Assembly: GCF_001708935.1 (NCBI RefSeq)
Contig: NZ_MASI01000002.1
Span: 248,001-312,000, forward strand
DNA length: 64,000 bases
From: Methyloligella halotolerans
Lineage (GTDB): Bacteria; Pseudomonadota; Alphaproteobacteria; Rhizobiales; Methyloligellaceae
Direction of reading: 5' to 3'
Shown here one piece after another: positions 8,370-17,906 of this stretch (positions within the stretch are counted from its first letter, which is position 1; the number at the start of each line of letters is the position of its first letter). The position numbers and the translations under genes are program-made. The notes under the pieces are model-generated. The model saw only the letters and a program-made list of their open reading frames with translations. It was not told where the DNA came from and searched no databases.

Positions 8370-9423
8370 GCGCCCGCGTCGGCCAGCATCTCCCTGACCA
8401 TGGGCACCACCTCGGTGGCGTAGAGCTCGATGCAGCGCATGAGCTTCTCGTGGGGCAGCGTGCCGGCGGAATATTTCAGGTCGAAGCGTGAGATGCCGAG
8501 AGCCTCGATGGTGCGCGCGATTTTCTTCGCGACCGTCTCGGGCGAGCCCACATTAAGCGCCCCAGAATCGGCTTCTGCGTCGAAACGATCCCGCTCCAGA
8601 GGCGGCCAGCCGCGATCCCGGCCGATACGGTCGAGCATCACCTTGTAGTGAGGCCAAAGCTCCTCGCGGGCCTGCTCGTCGGTCTCGGCGACATAGCCTG
8701 GGGAGTGAACGCCGATGGGGAGCTGCGGCCTGCCCATCTCCTCCAGGGTTCGGCGATAGAGATCGGCATAGGGGCGGAAGCGCACCGGATCGCCACCGAT
8801 GATAGCCAGCATCATGGGCAGGCCATAGCGGGCCGCGCGAACCACGGATTCCGGACTCCCACCGACGCCGATGGAGGTCTTGAGCGGCGGGTTTTCGATC
8901 TCGGGGAAGACGCGCTGATCCGTGAGGCCGGCGCGGGTGTTGCCCTCCCATGTCACGGGGCCGCCTTCGATGAGTTTCGCGAAGAGATCCAGCTTTTCGG
9001 TGAAGAGCTTCTCGTATTGGGAGAGCTCGTAGCCGAAGAGCGGGAAGGATTCGGTGAAGGAGCCGCGGCCCAGAATCACCTCGCGCGGCCGTTCGAGACC
9101 GCGTCCAGCGTTGCGAAGCGCTGATAGACGCGGACCGGATCGTCGGAGGATAGCACCGTCACCGCCGAGCCGAGCTTGATATGCTCGGTCCGCGCCGCGA
9201 TGGCCGCAAGCGCCACCTCGGGCGAAGAGATGGCGAAGTCGTCGCGATGGTGCTCGCCGAGACCGATGAAGTCGAGGCCAAGCGAATCGGCGTAAACGCC
9301 CTCCTCCACGACATCGCGGATGACCTGCGCCTGATGCTTGTCGCTGCCGTCGGCGCCCCGGGTCACGTCGCCGAAGGTGTCGAGGCCGAATTCGATGGTC
9401 TGTGTCTGGTCTGTCTTGCTCAT
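8336..9423 (-). pseudogene. LLM-class flavin-dependent oxidoreductase, one -1 frameshift
   Basis: Bacterial-luciferase-like monooxygenase, expected 362 residues. The N-terminal frame starts at ATG 9423 (MSKTDQTQTIEFGLDTFGD) and includes FIGLGEHHRDDFAISSP and DPVRVYQRFATLDAVSNGR. The C-terminal frame continues with EVILGRGSFTESFPLFGY, IGVGGSPESVVRAARYG and the terminal helix region. One base (G or C) is missing at about 9082-9083 between NGRA and EVILGRG, and both parts are otherwise intact. The function is a flavin-dependent oxidation with unknown substrate. It is convergent with, and overlaps, the DUF1989 gene. Confidence 0.87.
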
Positions 9424-9616
9424 GGTGCGCCGAAATTGGGAAGACCGGCACGAGCCCGCAAGAAGGCACAAGGAGGTAACCGCGACGCTGGCCGCACAGA
9501 ACTTTACAGGCCGGTTCTGGGACAAGCCGCCAGACTTTGCATTCTCACCAGCGGGACCTCATCTTCAAACCAACCCACCGAACGTTTCGTCCCATCCACG
9601 CAAAGGAGACATCCCC

Positions 9617-10621
9617 ATGAAGGCCATCACTATTGAGAAGCCCGGCGGTCTCGATCGTCTCAAACTCGTGGACATGGATGCTCCAGGCGATCCGGCGAAA
9701 GGCGAGATCCGGGTGAAGCTTCACGCGAGCTCGCTGAACTATCACGACTATGCGGTGGCGGCGGGCGGCATCCCGACGGCGGACGGCCGCATCCCCATGT
9801 CGGACGGCGCAGGTGTGGTCGAGGCAGTCGGCGAAGGGGGGGACGAATTCGCCGTCGGCGATCATGTGGTCTCCTGCTTCTTTCCGCCCTGGCTCGACGG
9901 CGGACCGACCATCGCCGATTTCTCCTCCACGCCGGGCGACGGGATCGACGGTTATGCCCGCGAGGCGGTCGTGACGCCGGCGAGCTGGTTCACGAAGGCG
10001 CCGGATGGCTGGAGCCACGAAGAGGGTGCGACCATCACCACGGCAGGGCTCACAGCCTGGCGCGCGCTCGTGGTGGATGGTGGGTTGAAGGCCGGCGATA
10101 CGGTGCTGGCACTGGGCACCGGCGGGGTCTCCATCTATGCGCTGCAGATCGCCAAGGCCATGGGCGCGCGTGTCGCCATCACCTCCTCATCGGACGAGAA
10201 GCTGGAAAAGGCGAAGGCGCTCGGGGCCGACTTCACGGTCAACTATCAACGGGACGAGAAATGGGGATCGGCGGTGGCCGAATGGTCCGGCGGCGGCGTC
10301 GACCACGTCATCGAGGTGGGCGGCCCCGTTACGCTCAAACAGTCGATCCGGGCCTGCCGGGTGGGCGGTCATATCGCGCTGATCGGCATTCTGACCGGTC
10401 GCAGCGGCGAGGTGCCGACCATGCTGCTGATGGCGAAGCAGATCCAGCTCCTCGGTCTGATCGTCGGCAGCCGCAAGCATCAGCTCGACTTCGTGGATGC
10501 GCTGAACGCCACCGGCATCAAGCCGGTCATCGACAAGACCTTCCCCCTGGCTGAGATCGCCGACGCCTTCGCCTATGAAGAGGCGGGCAAGCATTTCGGG
10601 AAGATCTGTTTGGAGATGTAA
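9617..10621 (+). CDS. NAD(P)-dependent alcohol dehydrogenase, MDR superfamily
   Basis: Medium-chain dehydrogenase/reductase of 334 residues, of the zinc-independent, quinone-reductase-like subgroup. ATG 9617 follows AAAGGAG. Visible are HASSLNYHDYAVAAGG in place of the usual zinc Cys/His arrangement, GAGVVEAVGEGGDEFAVGD, and the nucleotide-binding ALGTGGVSIYALQIAKAMGA. The C-terminus AYEEAGKHFGKICLEM is typical. It is transcribed away from the frameshifted monooxygenase gene, with a 193-base divergent gap. The substrate is not deducible. Confidence 0.88.
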   Translation: MKAITIEKPGGLDRLKLVDMDAPGDPAKGEIRVKLHASSLNYHDYAVAAGGIPTADGRIPMSDGAGVVEAVGEGGDEFAVGDHVVSCFFPPWLDGGPTIADFSSTPGDGIDGYAREAVVTPASWFTKAPDGWSHEEGATITTAGLTAWRALVVDGGLKAGDTVLALGTGGVSIYALQIAKAMGARVAITSSSDEKLEKAKALGADFTVNYQRDEKWGSAVAEWSGGGVDHVIEVGGPVTLKQSIRACRVGGHIALIGILTGRSGEVPTMLLMAKQIQLLGLIVGSRKHQLDFVDALNATGIKPVIDKTFPLAEIADAFAYEEAGKHFGKICLEM

Positions 10622-10652
10622 AACTAACTACAATTCGGGCACCTTGGGCTCG

Positions 10653-11427
10653 TTAGATCTTAGCCTCAAGTTCGGCCAGCAGCCTCTTCTTATTCAGTCG
10701 TTCGAAAGCTGGGTCGGTGACCTGGAGGTATTCCAATCCAGAAAAGTTATCACCTCGCTTTCGATTGAGAGGTGGTTCCAAGCTCTCGATCAAAAGTGCT
10801 TCCATCGTGTCTAGAACGACAGATGGATTCCAAGAGGCGTCGGAACTCACCAGTCGCCCCGACTCGTCCACGGCTCGCAGTCCGAACCAGGAGAATCGAT
10901 CCCATCTACCTTCCAAACGATCCGATGTGTGAGCGCGTAGCCGCGCTCCCAACGCATCTGAGGCACGCCCGACATATATCACGCGCACACCGTCATGTAG
11001 GAGATACACCCCCACTTGGCTCGAGAAGTCTACATCAGAGGCGCCTGCTTGCTGTTTGCCTAAGAGCTTAGGATTACTCGCCTTCCAATCGACTCTCTCT
11101 CTTCCAGAACATTCCGAAAGATTGGAGTGCTCCGGCTTCTGTATCCTCCTTTTCAAGCTCGGAGGGTTGATTCGAAGGTGCTGTCTTTCTTTGCACGGTA
11201 TCGCGAAGAGCATATTCGCCTCTGCCCACTCGTAGATACGGCGAGTTTCGATCCCGTAACGAAGTGCTTAAGTACGATGCCACCGTCGCGGAGGGGGTTG
11301 CTCCGACCGATTTGCGTAGGCCGTTGGAAACTATGCGTTCTGCAATCTCTGAGTAATGCAGAGCACCATCTGCATCTCTCAAAACGTGTTGTATCGCTTC
11401 TTCCCACGACGTTTCCTTCCGCGGCAT
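10653..11427 (-). pseudogene. HARE-HTH / GIY-YIG nuclease-domain protein, frameshifted
   Basis: Expected 258 residues. The N-terminal part from ATG 11427 (MPRKETSWEEAIQHVL) is a HARE-type winged helix (LHYSEIAERIVSNGLRKSVGATP, then YLRVGRGEYALRD). The second frame carries VDWKASNPKLLG and then a GIY-YIG-like nuclease fold (VGVYLLHDGVRVIYVGRASD, LGARLRAHTSDR, ESLEPPLNRKRGDN). The frames meet in a five-unit GA repeat at about 11093-11102; restoring one GA unit (2 bases) gives family-like spacing around FWKRERVDW. Base composition is visibly AT-richer than that of its neighbours, suggesting acquisition. A DNA-modifying or defence-related role is possible but unproven. Confidence 0.75.
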
Positions 11428-11555
11428 TTTCCCTCCGAACAGATTAGTCCGCCCTGCTAGATTTTTGTTAGATTAGTTGTCGAAACGGGACTTGCAACCT
11501 TGTTGTTGCTCTCGGCTGTAGCTGTTGTGAATGCGAGGCGAGCGGGCTTGCGTCA

Positions 11556-11567
11556 CCCCCCCCCCCC
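11556..11567. repeat. Poly-C tract (12 C) upstream of pncB
   Basis: An uninterrupted run of 12 C, 36 bases before the pncB start codon. This is unusual in length for the window. It could be a slippage-prone promoter or leader element, or an assembly artefact. Confidence 0.8.
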
Positions 11568-11603
11568 GTTGCCTTCGTCCCGTGATCGGGCAAGTGTCGG
11601 GTT

Positions 11604-12908
11604 ATGGCCTTCACCGACATCGCGACCCGCACCTATAACCACGGCTTCCGGCTCGACCCCATCGTCCGCAGCCTGCTGGATACGGATTTCTACAAGCTGC
11701 TGATGCTGCAGCTGATCCGGGACGTTCATCCGGACGTCTCGGCGACCTTCTCGCTGATCAACCGGTCGTCGTCGGTAAAGCTCGCCGAGATCATCGACGA
11801 GGACGAGCTGCGCGCCCAGCTCGATCACGCGCGGACCCTGCGCTTCTCCAACAAGGAGCTGATCTGGCTCGCCGGCAATTCGTTCTACGGCAAGACGCAG
11901 ATCTTCCGGCCTGAGTTCATCGCCTGGCTCGCGGATTTCCAGCTTCCCGAATACGAGCTCTCCAAAGCGGACGGCCAGTACGAGCTGCATTTCCACGGGC
12001 CTTGGACCCACACGACCATGTGGGAGGTGCCGGCGCTCGCCATCATCAGCGAGCTGCGGTCGCGGGCCGCGATGGAAGCGCACGGCCGTTTCGCCCTCGA
12101 CGTCCTCTATGCCCGGGCCAAGGCGAAGCTGTGGGAGAAGGTGATCGCGCTCAGCAAACTTCCCGACCTCAAGCTGTCGGACTTCGGAACGCGGCGGCGG
12201 CACAGCTTTCTCTGGCAGCGCTGGTGCGTTGAGGCGCTAAAGGAGGGGCTCGGCGACCGGTTCATCGGAACCTCCAACACGCTTCTGGCGATGGACGCCG
12301 ATCTCGAAGCGATCGGCACCAACGCCCACGAGCTGCCCATGGTGGAGGCGGCGCTGGCGAAGAGTGATGCCGAACTCGCCAAGGCACCCTATCGGGTGCT
12401 GGAGCATTGGCAGTCCCAATACAGCGGCAATCTGCTGATCGTCCTTCCCGACGCTTTCGGTACCGCCGCCTTCCTGCGCAATGCGCCGGACTGGGTGGCC
12501 GACTGGACCGGCTTCCGGCCGGACAGCGCGCCGCCTATCGAAGCGGGCGAGGAGATCATCGATTGGTGGAAGCAGAAGGGGCGCGATCCAAAAGAGAAGC
12601 TGCTGATCTTTTCCGACGGAATGGATGTCGACACCATCGAAGAGGTCTATCGCCATTTCCACGGCAGGGTGCGGATGAGCTTCGGCTGGGGGACGAATCT
12701 CACCAACGATTTTCGCGGATGCGACCCCGACGGGGGCCATGCGCTTGATCCCATCTCGCTGGTCTGCAAGGTGACGGAGGCGAACGGCCGGCCCGCCGTG
12801 AAGCTCTCCGACAATCCGGAAAAGGCCACCGGCGACCGGGGAGAGATCGAGCGTTACCTGCAGGTATTCGGCGCCGCGGGGCGGACCGCGGCGCCGGTGG
12901 ACGTCTAG
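11604..12908 (+). CDS. pncB: Nicotinate phosphoribosyltransferase
   Basis: Converts nicotinate and PRPP to nicotinate mononucleotide in the NAD salvage (Preiss-Handler) pathway; 434 residues, cytoplasmic. Visible are [13 protein letters not shown] near residue 24, the [12 protein letters not shown] motif (His corresponds to the phosphorylated residue in the family) and [10 protein letters not shown]. The C-terminal [17 protein letters not shown] and [12 protein letters not shown] phosphate-binding segments are also present. The start at ATG 11604 gives the usual N-terminus. The gene is monocistronic; its stop codon overlaps that of the convergent NmrA-type gene by 4 bases. A 12-C tract lies in its leader. 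Confidence 0.95.
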   Translation: MAFTDIATRTYNHGFRLDPIVRSLLDTDFYKLLMLQLIRDVHPDVSATFSLINRSSSVKLAEIIDEDELRAQLDHARTLRFSNKELIWLAGNSFYGKTQIFRPEFIAWLADFQLPEYELSKADGQYELHFHGPWTHTTMWEVPALAIISELRSRAAMEAHGRFALDVLYARAKAKLWEKVIALSKLPDLKLSDFGTRRRHSFLWQRWCVEALKEGLGDRFIGTSNTLLAMDADLEAIGTNAHELPMVEAALAKSDAELAKAPYRVLEHWQSQYSGNLLIVLPDAFGTAAFLRNAPDWVADWTGFRPDSAPPIEAGEEIIDWWKQKGRDPKEKLLIFSDGMDVDTIEEVYRHFHGRVRMSFGWGTNLTNDFRGCDPDGGHALDPISLVCKVTEANGRPAVKLSDNPEKATGDRGEIERYLQVFGAAGRTAAPVDV

Positions 12909-13777
12909 GCGGCATCCGCCACGATCTTGGCGGCGAAATCACGATAGCTGTGAAGCGGGCGGCCCAGTATCTGGGTCAGCCGTTCGGCATCTCCCGCCTC
13001 CGGGATCATCCCGTCGCTCACGTAGCGCTCGGCCATCAGGCGCATTTCGTAAACCATCCATTTCGGCATGAAGCTGGCCATGTTCACCTCGAATGCGGTG
13101 GGATCATCGCCGCCATAGACGATGTTGCGGCCGAGCAGCTCCGACCAGATCGCGGCAACATCCGCGCCGGTCAGCGTGTCGGGGCCCACGAGATTGATCG
13201 TTTCGATCGGCAGCTTTTCCGCCGCCTGGTCGCGGCGGATCAGTTCGATCGCGGCGACCTCGGCGATATCGCGCGCGTCGACCATGGCGAGGCCCTTGCC
13301 GCCGATCGGCATGGGGTAGACGCCGTGGCCCAGGACCACATCCTTGATCATGACCTCATTGTCGATGAAGTAGGTCGGACGCAGGATGGTGGCGCTGAAA
13401 TCCATGGCCGTCAGCATGCGCTCGGCGCCCGATTTGACCGCAAAATGCGGGACGTTGACGAAGCGGTCGGCGTGAATCACCGAGAGGTAGACGACCCGCT
13501 CCACGCCGGCTTCGCGGGCAAGGTTCAGGGTCAGGATCGCCTGGGTGAATTCGTCGCCGGTGACGGCATTCAGAAGGAATAGCGTGCTGACGCCTTCGAA
13601 GGCCGCACGCATGGAGTCGATGTCGAGCATATCGCCTTGAACGACTTCGACGCCGGCCGGGAAGTTGGCCTTTGCGGGATCGCGGGTCAGGGCGCGGACC
13701 TTGGCGCCGCGCTGGACCAGTTGATCGACGACTTTGCGGCCGACGCGGCCGGTAGAGGCAGTTACGAGGATGGTCAT
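12905..13777 (-). CDS. NmrA-type NAD(P)-binding protein (atypical SDR)
   Basis: 290-residue atypical short-chain dehydrogenase of the NmrA/NAD(P)H-azoreductase-like group. The Rossmann motif is at the extreme N-terminus ([20 protein letters not shown]), followed by [11 protein letters not shown] and [12 protein letters not shown]. The ATG at 13777 is preferred (GGAG 8 bases upstream); GTG 13786 would add three residues. Such proteins act as quinone reductases or as redox-sensing dinucleotide-binding proteins. It is divergent from a LysR gene, its probable regulator. Confidence 0.88.
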   Translation of the reverse strand: MTILVTASTGRVGRKVVDQLVQRGAKVRALTRDPAKANFPAGVEVVQGDMLDIDSMRAAFEGVSTLFLLNAVTGDEFTQAILTLNLAREAGVERVVYLSVIHADRFVNVPHFAVKSGAERMLTAMDFSATILRPTYFIDNEVMIKDVVLGHGVYPMPIGGKGLAMVDARDIAEVAAIELIRRDQAAEKLPIETINLVGPDTLTGADVAAIWSELLGRNIVYGGDDPTAFEVNMASFMPKWMVYEMRLMAERYVSDGMIPEAGDAERLTQILGRPLHSYRDFAAKIVADAA

Positions 13778-13852
13778 TGGGATCACTCCGTGGGGTTAGA
13801 AGACACCCCAGAAATTAGTGATCCACTGGCGAGCGAATAGCCGCTATATCTG

Positions 13853-13863
13853 GACAGACTGTC
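13853..13863. promoter_or_regulatory. Candidate LysR-type binding palindrome
   Basis: GACAG-A-CTGTC, a perfect 5+1+5 palindrome, lies 15 bases before the LysR start codon in the 100-base divergent region. It is short, so it is offered only as a candidate operator for autoregulation. Confidence 0.35.
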
Positions 13864-13878
13864 TCAACGGTGGAACAG

Positions 13879-14769
13879 ATGGATCTCCTCGCACTCGCCG
13901 ATTTCAACCTGGTCGCCCGCCATGGCGGGTTCGGAAAGGCAGCGCGCGCCGCCCACCGCCCCAAGGCCACCCTCTCGCGCCGGGTCGCGGAGTTGGAGGC
14001 AAGCCTCGACATCCGCCTGTTCGAGCGTGGCGGGCGGACGCTGAAGCTGACCGAGGAAGGGCGCGCGCTATTCGAGCGCACGCACACGCTGCTCAATGAA
14101 CTCGACGAGGCGACATCGGCGATCGCATCCGGCGGACAGACTCCGCGCGGACGCTTACGGATCAGCGCGCCGCTTCTGTTCTCGCAAACCGCAATGGGCC
14201 GGCTCGCGGCCTCGTTCGCGCTGAAATATCCCGACGTGCGGATCGAGGTCACCACGGAGGACCGTCCCGTCGACATGATCGAGGAAGGCTACGACCTGGT
14301 GATCCGGGTCAATCCGTCTCCGGATGAAAGCCTGGTCGGCCGCACGTTCCTGCGGGACCGGCTGGTGGTGGTCGGGCACCCCGATTTCGCCCGGCCCGCG
14401 GAAGGCAAAGCGGTCCCGGCGATCGTCAGGTCGGCGAACGACGGTTCGTCATGGCGTGTCAAAGGATCGGATGGGGATGAGGATATCGCGATCGAGCCGG
14501 TGATGACGCTGTCGTCGCTCATCATGGTCCGCGATGGGGTCCGCGCCGGCGTCGGCGCCGCGCGTCTTCCAATCTCGCTCGTAAGCCACGATCTGGCCGA
14601 GGGAACGTTGGCCCATTGGGGCGACGCGGTCGCCCCGGAGATCGCGCTGTGGACGCTCTATCCCTCGCGGCGTCTGCTCAGTGCCCGGGTGGCTGCCTTT
14701 CTCGATCACCTGAAACAGGCTTTCCCGAAAGGCACCACGGACGAGCTCGCAGCCTATATCGGCCGGTGA
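13879..14769 (+). CDS. LysR family transcriptional regulator
   Basis: 296-residue LysR-type regulator. The N-terminal winged helix is LADFNLVARHGGFGKAARAAHRPKATLSRRVAELE with LFERGGRTLKLTEEG. The C-terminal effector domain is periplasmic-binding-like (PRGRLRISAPLLFSQ, ALKYPDVRIEV, GYDLVIRV). This resembles the single-target activators or repressors found next to quinone-reductase-like genes. ATG 13879 is preferred because GGTGGA sits just before it; GTG 13870 is the alternative. It is divergent from the NmrA-type gene. Confidence 0.9.
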   Translation: MDLLALADFNLVARHGGFGKAARAAHRPKATLSRRVAELEASLDIRLFERGGRTLKLTEEGRALFERTHTLLNELDEATSAIASGGQTPRGRLRISAPLLFSQTAMGRLAASFALKYPDVRIEVTTEDRPVDMIEEGYDLVIRVNPSPDESLVGRTFLRDRLVVVGHPDFARPAEGKAVPAIVRSANDGSSWRVKGSDGDEDIAIEPVMTLSSLIMVRDGVRAGVGAARLPISLVSHDLAEGTLAHWGDAVAPEIALWTLYPSRRLLSARVAAFLDHLKQAFPKGTTDELAAYIGR

Positions 14770-14779
14770 GAAATCCGCG

Positions 14780-15661
14780 CTACGCGGCGCTTGCCGCCAC
14801 GAAGGGACCGCGGGTGACGTATTCGTCGAGGCCCGGCGTGCGATAGCCGTCGTTGCGCCAGGTGATGGGGAAGTGGCTTTCCTCCACCTCGTTGGAGCCG
14901 AAGCGCATATACCGGCCATACATGGGCCCATTGCCGACGCTGAAATTTTCCGGCGCGAACTTCACATCCGACGAGACCATATGGATGGCGAGGCTGCGCC
15001 GGGGCACATCCATGGTGTTGACGCGGCTGCCGTGCCAGAGCCAGCCGTCGTGGAAGGCGCCGCCGCCCGGCGGCACCTCGATCGGCACCATATCGATCTC
15101 ATAGCCTTGAGACTCTGCCCATTCGCGCGCTTCCTTCAGATCGTCCTCGGGACCGTGGAACTGCATGATGGGCTGGGCCTCGCCCCATTTGTGGGACCCT
15201 CGCAGATACATCAGCGTGCCACCCGCCGCCGTGGTCTTGTCCAGCGCGATCCAGCAGCTCGCCATGCCGGGCTTGTCGAACCAGGTGGCATACATGCTGT
15301 CCTGATGGAAGCCGATGGGCCGGCCGCCCGGCGGCTTCCAGAGCAGATTGTCGACCATGAGGCGGGCGCCGTCCCAGCCGGCGAGCTTGGCACAGGCCTC
15401 GCCGATGCCGGCATCCATGACGCTGCGGGCCACTGTCAGGTCGGCGCGCCAGCCGTTGCAGATCTGCTTGGTGTAGGGCTTGTCGCCTTGGGGCAGGTTC
15501 ACCTCGTCCGGGCGTACGCCGGTTTCGAACTCGCCCTTCTCGAAGAGCGGCTCGTAGCGGGACAGGATCGCGGCCGCGGCGTCCTCGCCGATGATGTTGT
15601 CGACGATCAGAAACCCGTCGCGGCGGTATTGTTCGATCTGGTCTTCGGTGAGCGTCAGCAT
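14780..15661 (-). CDS. Phytanoyl-CoA dioxygenase (PhyH) family protein
   Basis: 293-residue Fe(II)/2-oxoglutarate dioxygenase of the PhyH family, expected to hydroxylate an aliphatic substrate. The iron ligands appear as H-x-D in IGFHQDSMYATWF (about residue 118) and the distal His in GWLWHGSRVNTMDVPRRS, with the following Arg for 2-oxoglutarate. ATG 15661 follows GGAGGG. It lies directly downstream of an XRE-cupin regulator on the same strand, with an inverted repeat in the 135-base gap, so it is likely controlled by that regulator. The substrate is unknown. Confidence 0.88.
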   Translation of the reverse strand: MLTLTEDQIEQYRRDGFLIVDNIIGEDAAAAILSRYEPLFEKGEFETGVRPDEVNLPQGDKPYTKQICNGWRADLTVARSVMDAGIGEACAKLAGWDGARLMVDNLLWKPPGGRPIGFHQDSMYATWFDKPGMASCWIALDKTTAAGGTLMYLRGSHKWGEAQPIMQFHGPEDDLKEAREWAESQGYEIDMVPIEVPPGGGAFHDGWLWHGSRVNTMDVPRRSLAIHMVSSDVKFAPENFSVGNGPMYGRYMRFGSNEVEESHFPITWRNDGYRTPGLDEYVTRGPFVAASAA

Positions 15662-15725
15662 AGTTTGGAGCCCTCCTGGTGTCGCATCTGCGGGGATGGT
15701 TGAGCCGATCCCCGCATCTGCAGAT

Positions 15726-15760
15726 TTGCATCTTGCGTACGTTTATTTAGTGAGATGCAA
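15726..15760. promoter_or_regulatory. Inverted repeat upstream of the PhyH gene (candidate operator)
   Basis: TTGCATCT (15726-15733) and AGATGCAA (15753-15760) form a perfect 8-base inverted repeat with a 19-base, AT-rich spacer. It is located between the regulator stop and the PhyH start. This is a plausible site for the adjacent XRE-cupin protein. Confidence 0.45.
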
Positions 15761-15796
15761 TTTTCGGGCGATGTCAACACCTGCTTCGAGAGGGGC

Positions 15797-16465
15797 TCAG
15801 CTGTCGTAGATAATCGTGCACAGGAGCGCGATCTCATCGGTGTGAAGCCGTTCAGGCCCATGCTCGACATGGGCGGCGAAGGTGAAGGCATCGCCCGCCT
15901 CAAGACAGTAGATCTCTTCGCCGTAGCGGTAGTCCATGGAGCCGCTGAGCATGTAGATGATCTCGGTCCCCGGATGCCGGAAGCGCGGATAGACATCGCT
16001 GTCCTTATCCATGGTGATGAAGAAGCTCTCGTAGGGGCGGTCTGGGCCGCGACTATGAGAGAGCAGCTTGTAGACATGGCCATGGACGCTGCCCGACCGC
16101 GTGACCTTGGTCTGCTGGTCGGGCTTCAGGAGCCGAGCACCGCCGCGTGGCTGCTCTACTTCGGCAAATAGATCAGCAAGAGTGATGCCGACCGCCTGGC
16201 AGAGCCGCTCCAGGCTTTCGAAGCTCGCCGCGATGTTGCCCGTCTCGATGCGGCTCAGGGTGGCGGCCGACAGGTTCGCGCCGGCGGCCAGCTGGCTCAA
16301 TGTCAGATTGTGGTTCTTGCGGTAGCGCCGAAGCACGTCTCCGATCCGCTGGGCGATAGGAGCGTCTGCGCTCACCGCTTCCGGCGCGCCCGGCTCCAGC
16401 AACGGCCGTTTCACGGCGCCCTTCGGTTCCGCCGAAGCACGCGCTTTGGGTTTGGTCTTGTCCAT
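15797..16465 (-). CDS. XRE family regulator with C-terminal cupin sensor domain
   Basis: 222-residue protein. The XRE helix-turn-helix is at about residues 40-95 (LRRYRKNHNLTLSQLAAGANLSAATLSRIE) and a C-terminal cupin barrel at about 150-220 (PGTEIIYMLSGSMDYRYGEEIYCLEAGDAFTF). The N-terminal 35 residues are Ala/Pro/Lys-rich and probably disordered. ATG 16465 (MDKTKPKA) is chosen; the frame extends up to 16513 with no better ribosome site. Cupin-XRE proteins sense small metabolites and usually control the next gene, here the PhyH dioxygenase. Confidence 0.88.
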   Translation of the reverse strand: MDKTKPKARASAEPKGAVKRPLLEPGAPEAVSADAPIAQRIGDVLRRYRKNHNLTLSQLAAGANLSAATLSRIETGNIAASFESLERLCQAVGITLADLFAEVEQPRGGARLLKPDQQTKVTRSGSVHGHVYKLLSHSRGPDRPYESFFITMDKDSDVYPRFRHPGTEIIYMLSGSMDYRYGEEIYCLEAGDAFTFAAHVEHGPERLHTDEIALLCTIIYDS

Positions 16466-16568
16466 TCCGCCAGAGACTACCCGGAGACCGGGCATAGGCA
16501 AGCGAATGGGCACGGCCGGCGAAGAAACACGCCGCCAAGCGTCCGAAAGATCCGTCGATTTTGGAAAA

Positions 16569-16643
16569 TGGAGCGGGCGATGAGATTCGAACTCACGACC
16601 CCAACCTTGGCAAGGTTGTGCTCTACCCCTGAGCTACGCCCGC
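16569..16643 (-). tRNA. tRNA-Gly (anticodon GCC)
   Basis: Read on the minus strand, the acceptor strands GCGGGCG and CGCCCGC pair perfectly. The D-arm has AGCTCAGGGGTAGAGC, the anticodon loop is TTGCCAA (anticodon GCC), the T-loop is GTTCGAATC, and discriminator T plus encoded CCA end at 16569. It stands alone with no other tRNA nearby. Confidence 0.97.
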
Positions 16644-16967
16644 TTAAGCGTCCAGCGCGCGGCCGGTGACGGCATCGCTGGCTGGAAGGCGGGTTTTAGT
16701 GGATCGGTTGCGGCTTGTCCATAGGGGTCAGCCAGACAAGGCGAAACTCTCATCCCCTCCGGCGCGCACGGCCCGCCTTGCCGGAAGACCCATTCTGCGC
16801 CGTCCATCGCCGTGTTCGAGCGTGGTCTGCCGAACGCTCCGAATTGGGCTTCGCCAAACTCTTTGAATCAGGCTTCGCCAAACTCTTGCCGTGCCCGGTT
16901 GCAAAACGGGCCTCGCGGACCATTTTGGCGGCCCGGCACTTCAAGACAAATGGCAGGCAAGACGATC
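16644..16967. other. Intergenic region between tRNA-Gly and the ybbN-like gene
   Basis: 324 bases without a supported gene. It contains a 16-base direct repeat, GCTTCGCCAAACTCTT, at 16848-16863 and 16872-16887 (24-base period). The frame in front of the thioredoxin-domain protein is open across part of it but is not family-like. No clear promoter was identified. Confidence 0.6.
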
Positions 16968-17882
16968 ATGAGTATGGACGGCCCTATCCTCACGGAAGGC
17001 ACGCCGGCCCCTGGAGCGGGGGGCTTCATCAAGAACACCACGACCGCGGAATTCGTGACGGATGTGGTGGAAGCATCGCGCGACGTGCCGGTGCTGGTGG
17101 ATTTCTGGGCGCCTTGGTGCGGCCCCTGCAAGCAGCTCGCCCCGGTGCTGGAAAAGGCCGTGCGGGCGGCCAAAGGCCAGGTGCGGCTGGTGAAGCTGAA
17201 TATCGACGAGCACCCGGAGATTCCCGGGCAAATGGGCGTGCAATCCATCCCGGCCGTATTCGCCTTCAAGAACGGACAGCCGGTCGACGGTTTCATGGGC
17301 GCCATGCCGGAATCCAAGATCGAGGCCTTTATCGCGAGGCTGATCGGGGCCGACGATCAGGGCATGGCGGATCTCGAGGCCGCCGAGGAGGCGCTCGCCG
17401 CCGGCGAGGTGAACATCGCCGCCCAGATGTTCGGCCAGGCGATGCAGGAGAACCCTGAGAACATGCAGGCCGTGGCGGGCCTGGCGAAATGCTACGTGAA
17501 GGCCGGCGATCTAGTCCGCGCTGAGCAGACCCTGCAGCTGGTGCCGCCGGAGAAGGCGAACGAATCGGCCGTGGCGAGCGCCAAGGCCGAGCTCGAACTG
17601 GCGCAGAAATCCGAAGACACCGGCGATATCGACGCGCTCCGCGAGACCCTGGAGGCCAAGCCGGAGGATCATCAGACGCGCTTCGACCTGAGCCTCGCCC
17701 TGAACGGCAAAGGCGATCATATGGGCGCGGTGGATGAGCTGCTGACGATCTTCCAGCGCGATCGCGAGTGGAACGACGATGCCGCGCGCAAGCAGCTACT
17801 GCAATTCTTCGAGGCGTGGGGGCCGAAAGATCCGGCAACCGCGAAGGGCCGGCAGAAGCTCTCCTCGATGCTATTCGTCTAG
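16968..17882 (+). CDS. ybbN: Thioredoxin-domain co-chaperone, YbbN-like
   Basis: 304-residue protein with an N-terminal thioredoxin domain (VLVDFWAPWCGPCKQLAPVL, about residues 40-60, with both redox cysteines, then SIPAVFAFKNGQPVDGF). A C-terminal tetratricopeptide-type region of about 170 residues follows (EEALAAGEVNIAAQMFGQAM, LAKCYVKAGDLVRAEQTL). This is the CnoX/YbbN architecture, a cytoplasmic holdase and co-chaperone for oxidative damage. ATG 16968 (MSMDGP) is preferred; ATG 16950 is possible. The Lon-N gene follows after 24 bases, a pairing common in alphaproteobacteria. Confidence 0.92.
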   Translation: MSMDGPILTEGTPAPGAGGFIKNTTTAEFVTDVVEASRDVPVLVDFWAPWCGPCKQLAPVLEKAVRAAKGQVRLVKLNIDEHPEIPGQMGVQSIPAVFAFKNGQPVDGFMGAMPESKIEAFIARLIGADDQGMADLEAAEEALAAGEVNIAAQMFGQAMQENPENMQAVAGLAKCYVKAGDLVRAEQTLQLVPPEKANESAVASAKAELELAQKSEDTGDIDALRETLEAKPEDHQTRFDLSLALNGKGDHMGAVDELLTIFQRDREWNDDAARKQLLQFFEAWGPKDPATAKGRQKLSSMLFV

Positions 17883-17906
17883 GCTTGGGAAAAAGGAAGC
17901 ACCTTC

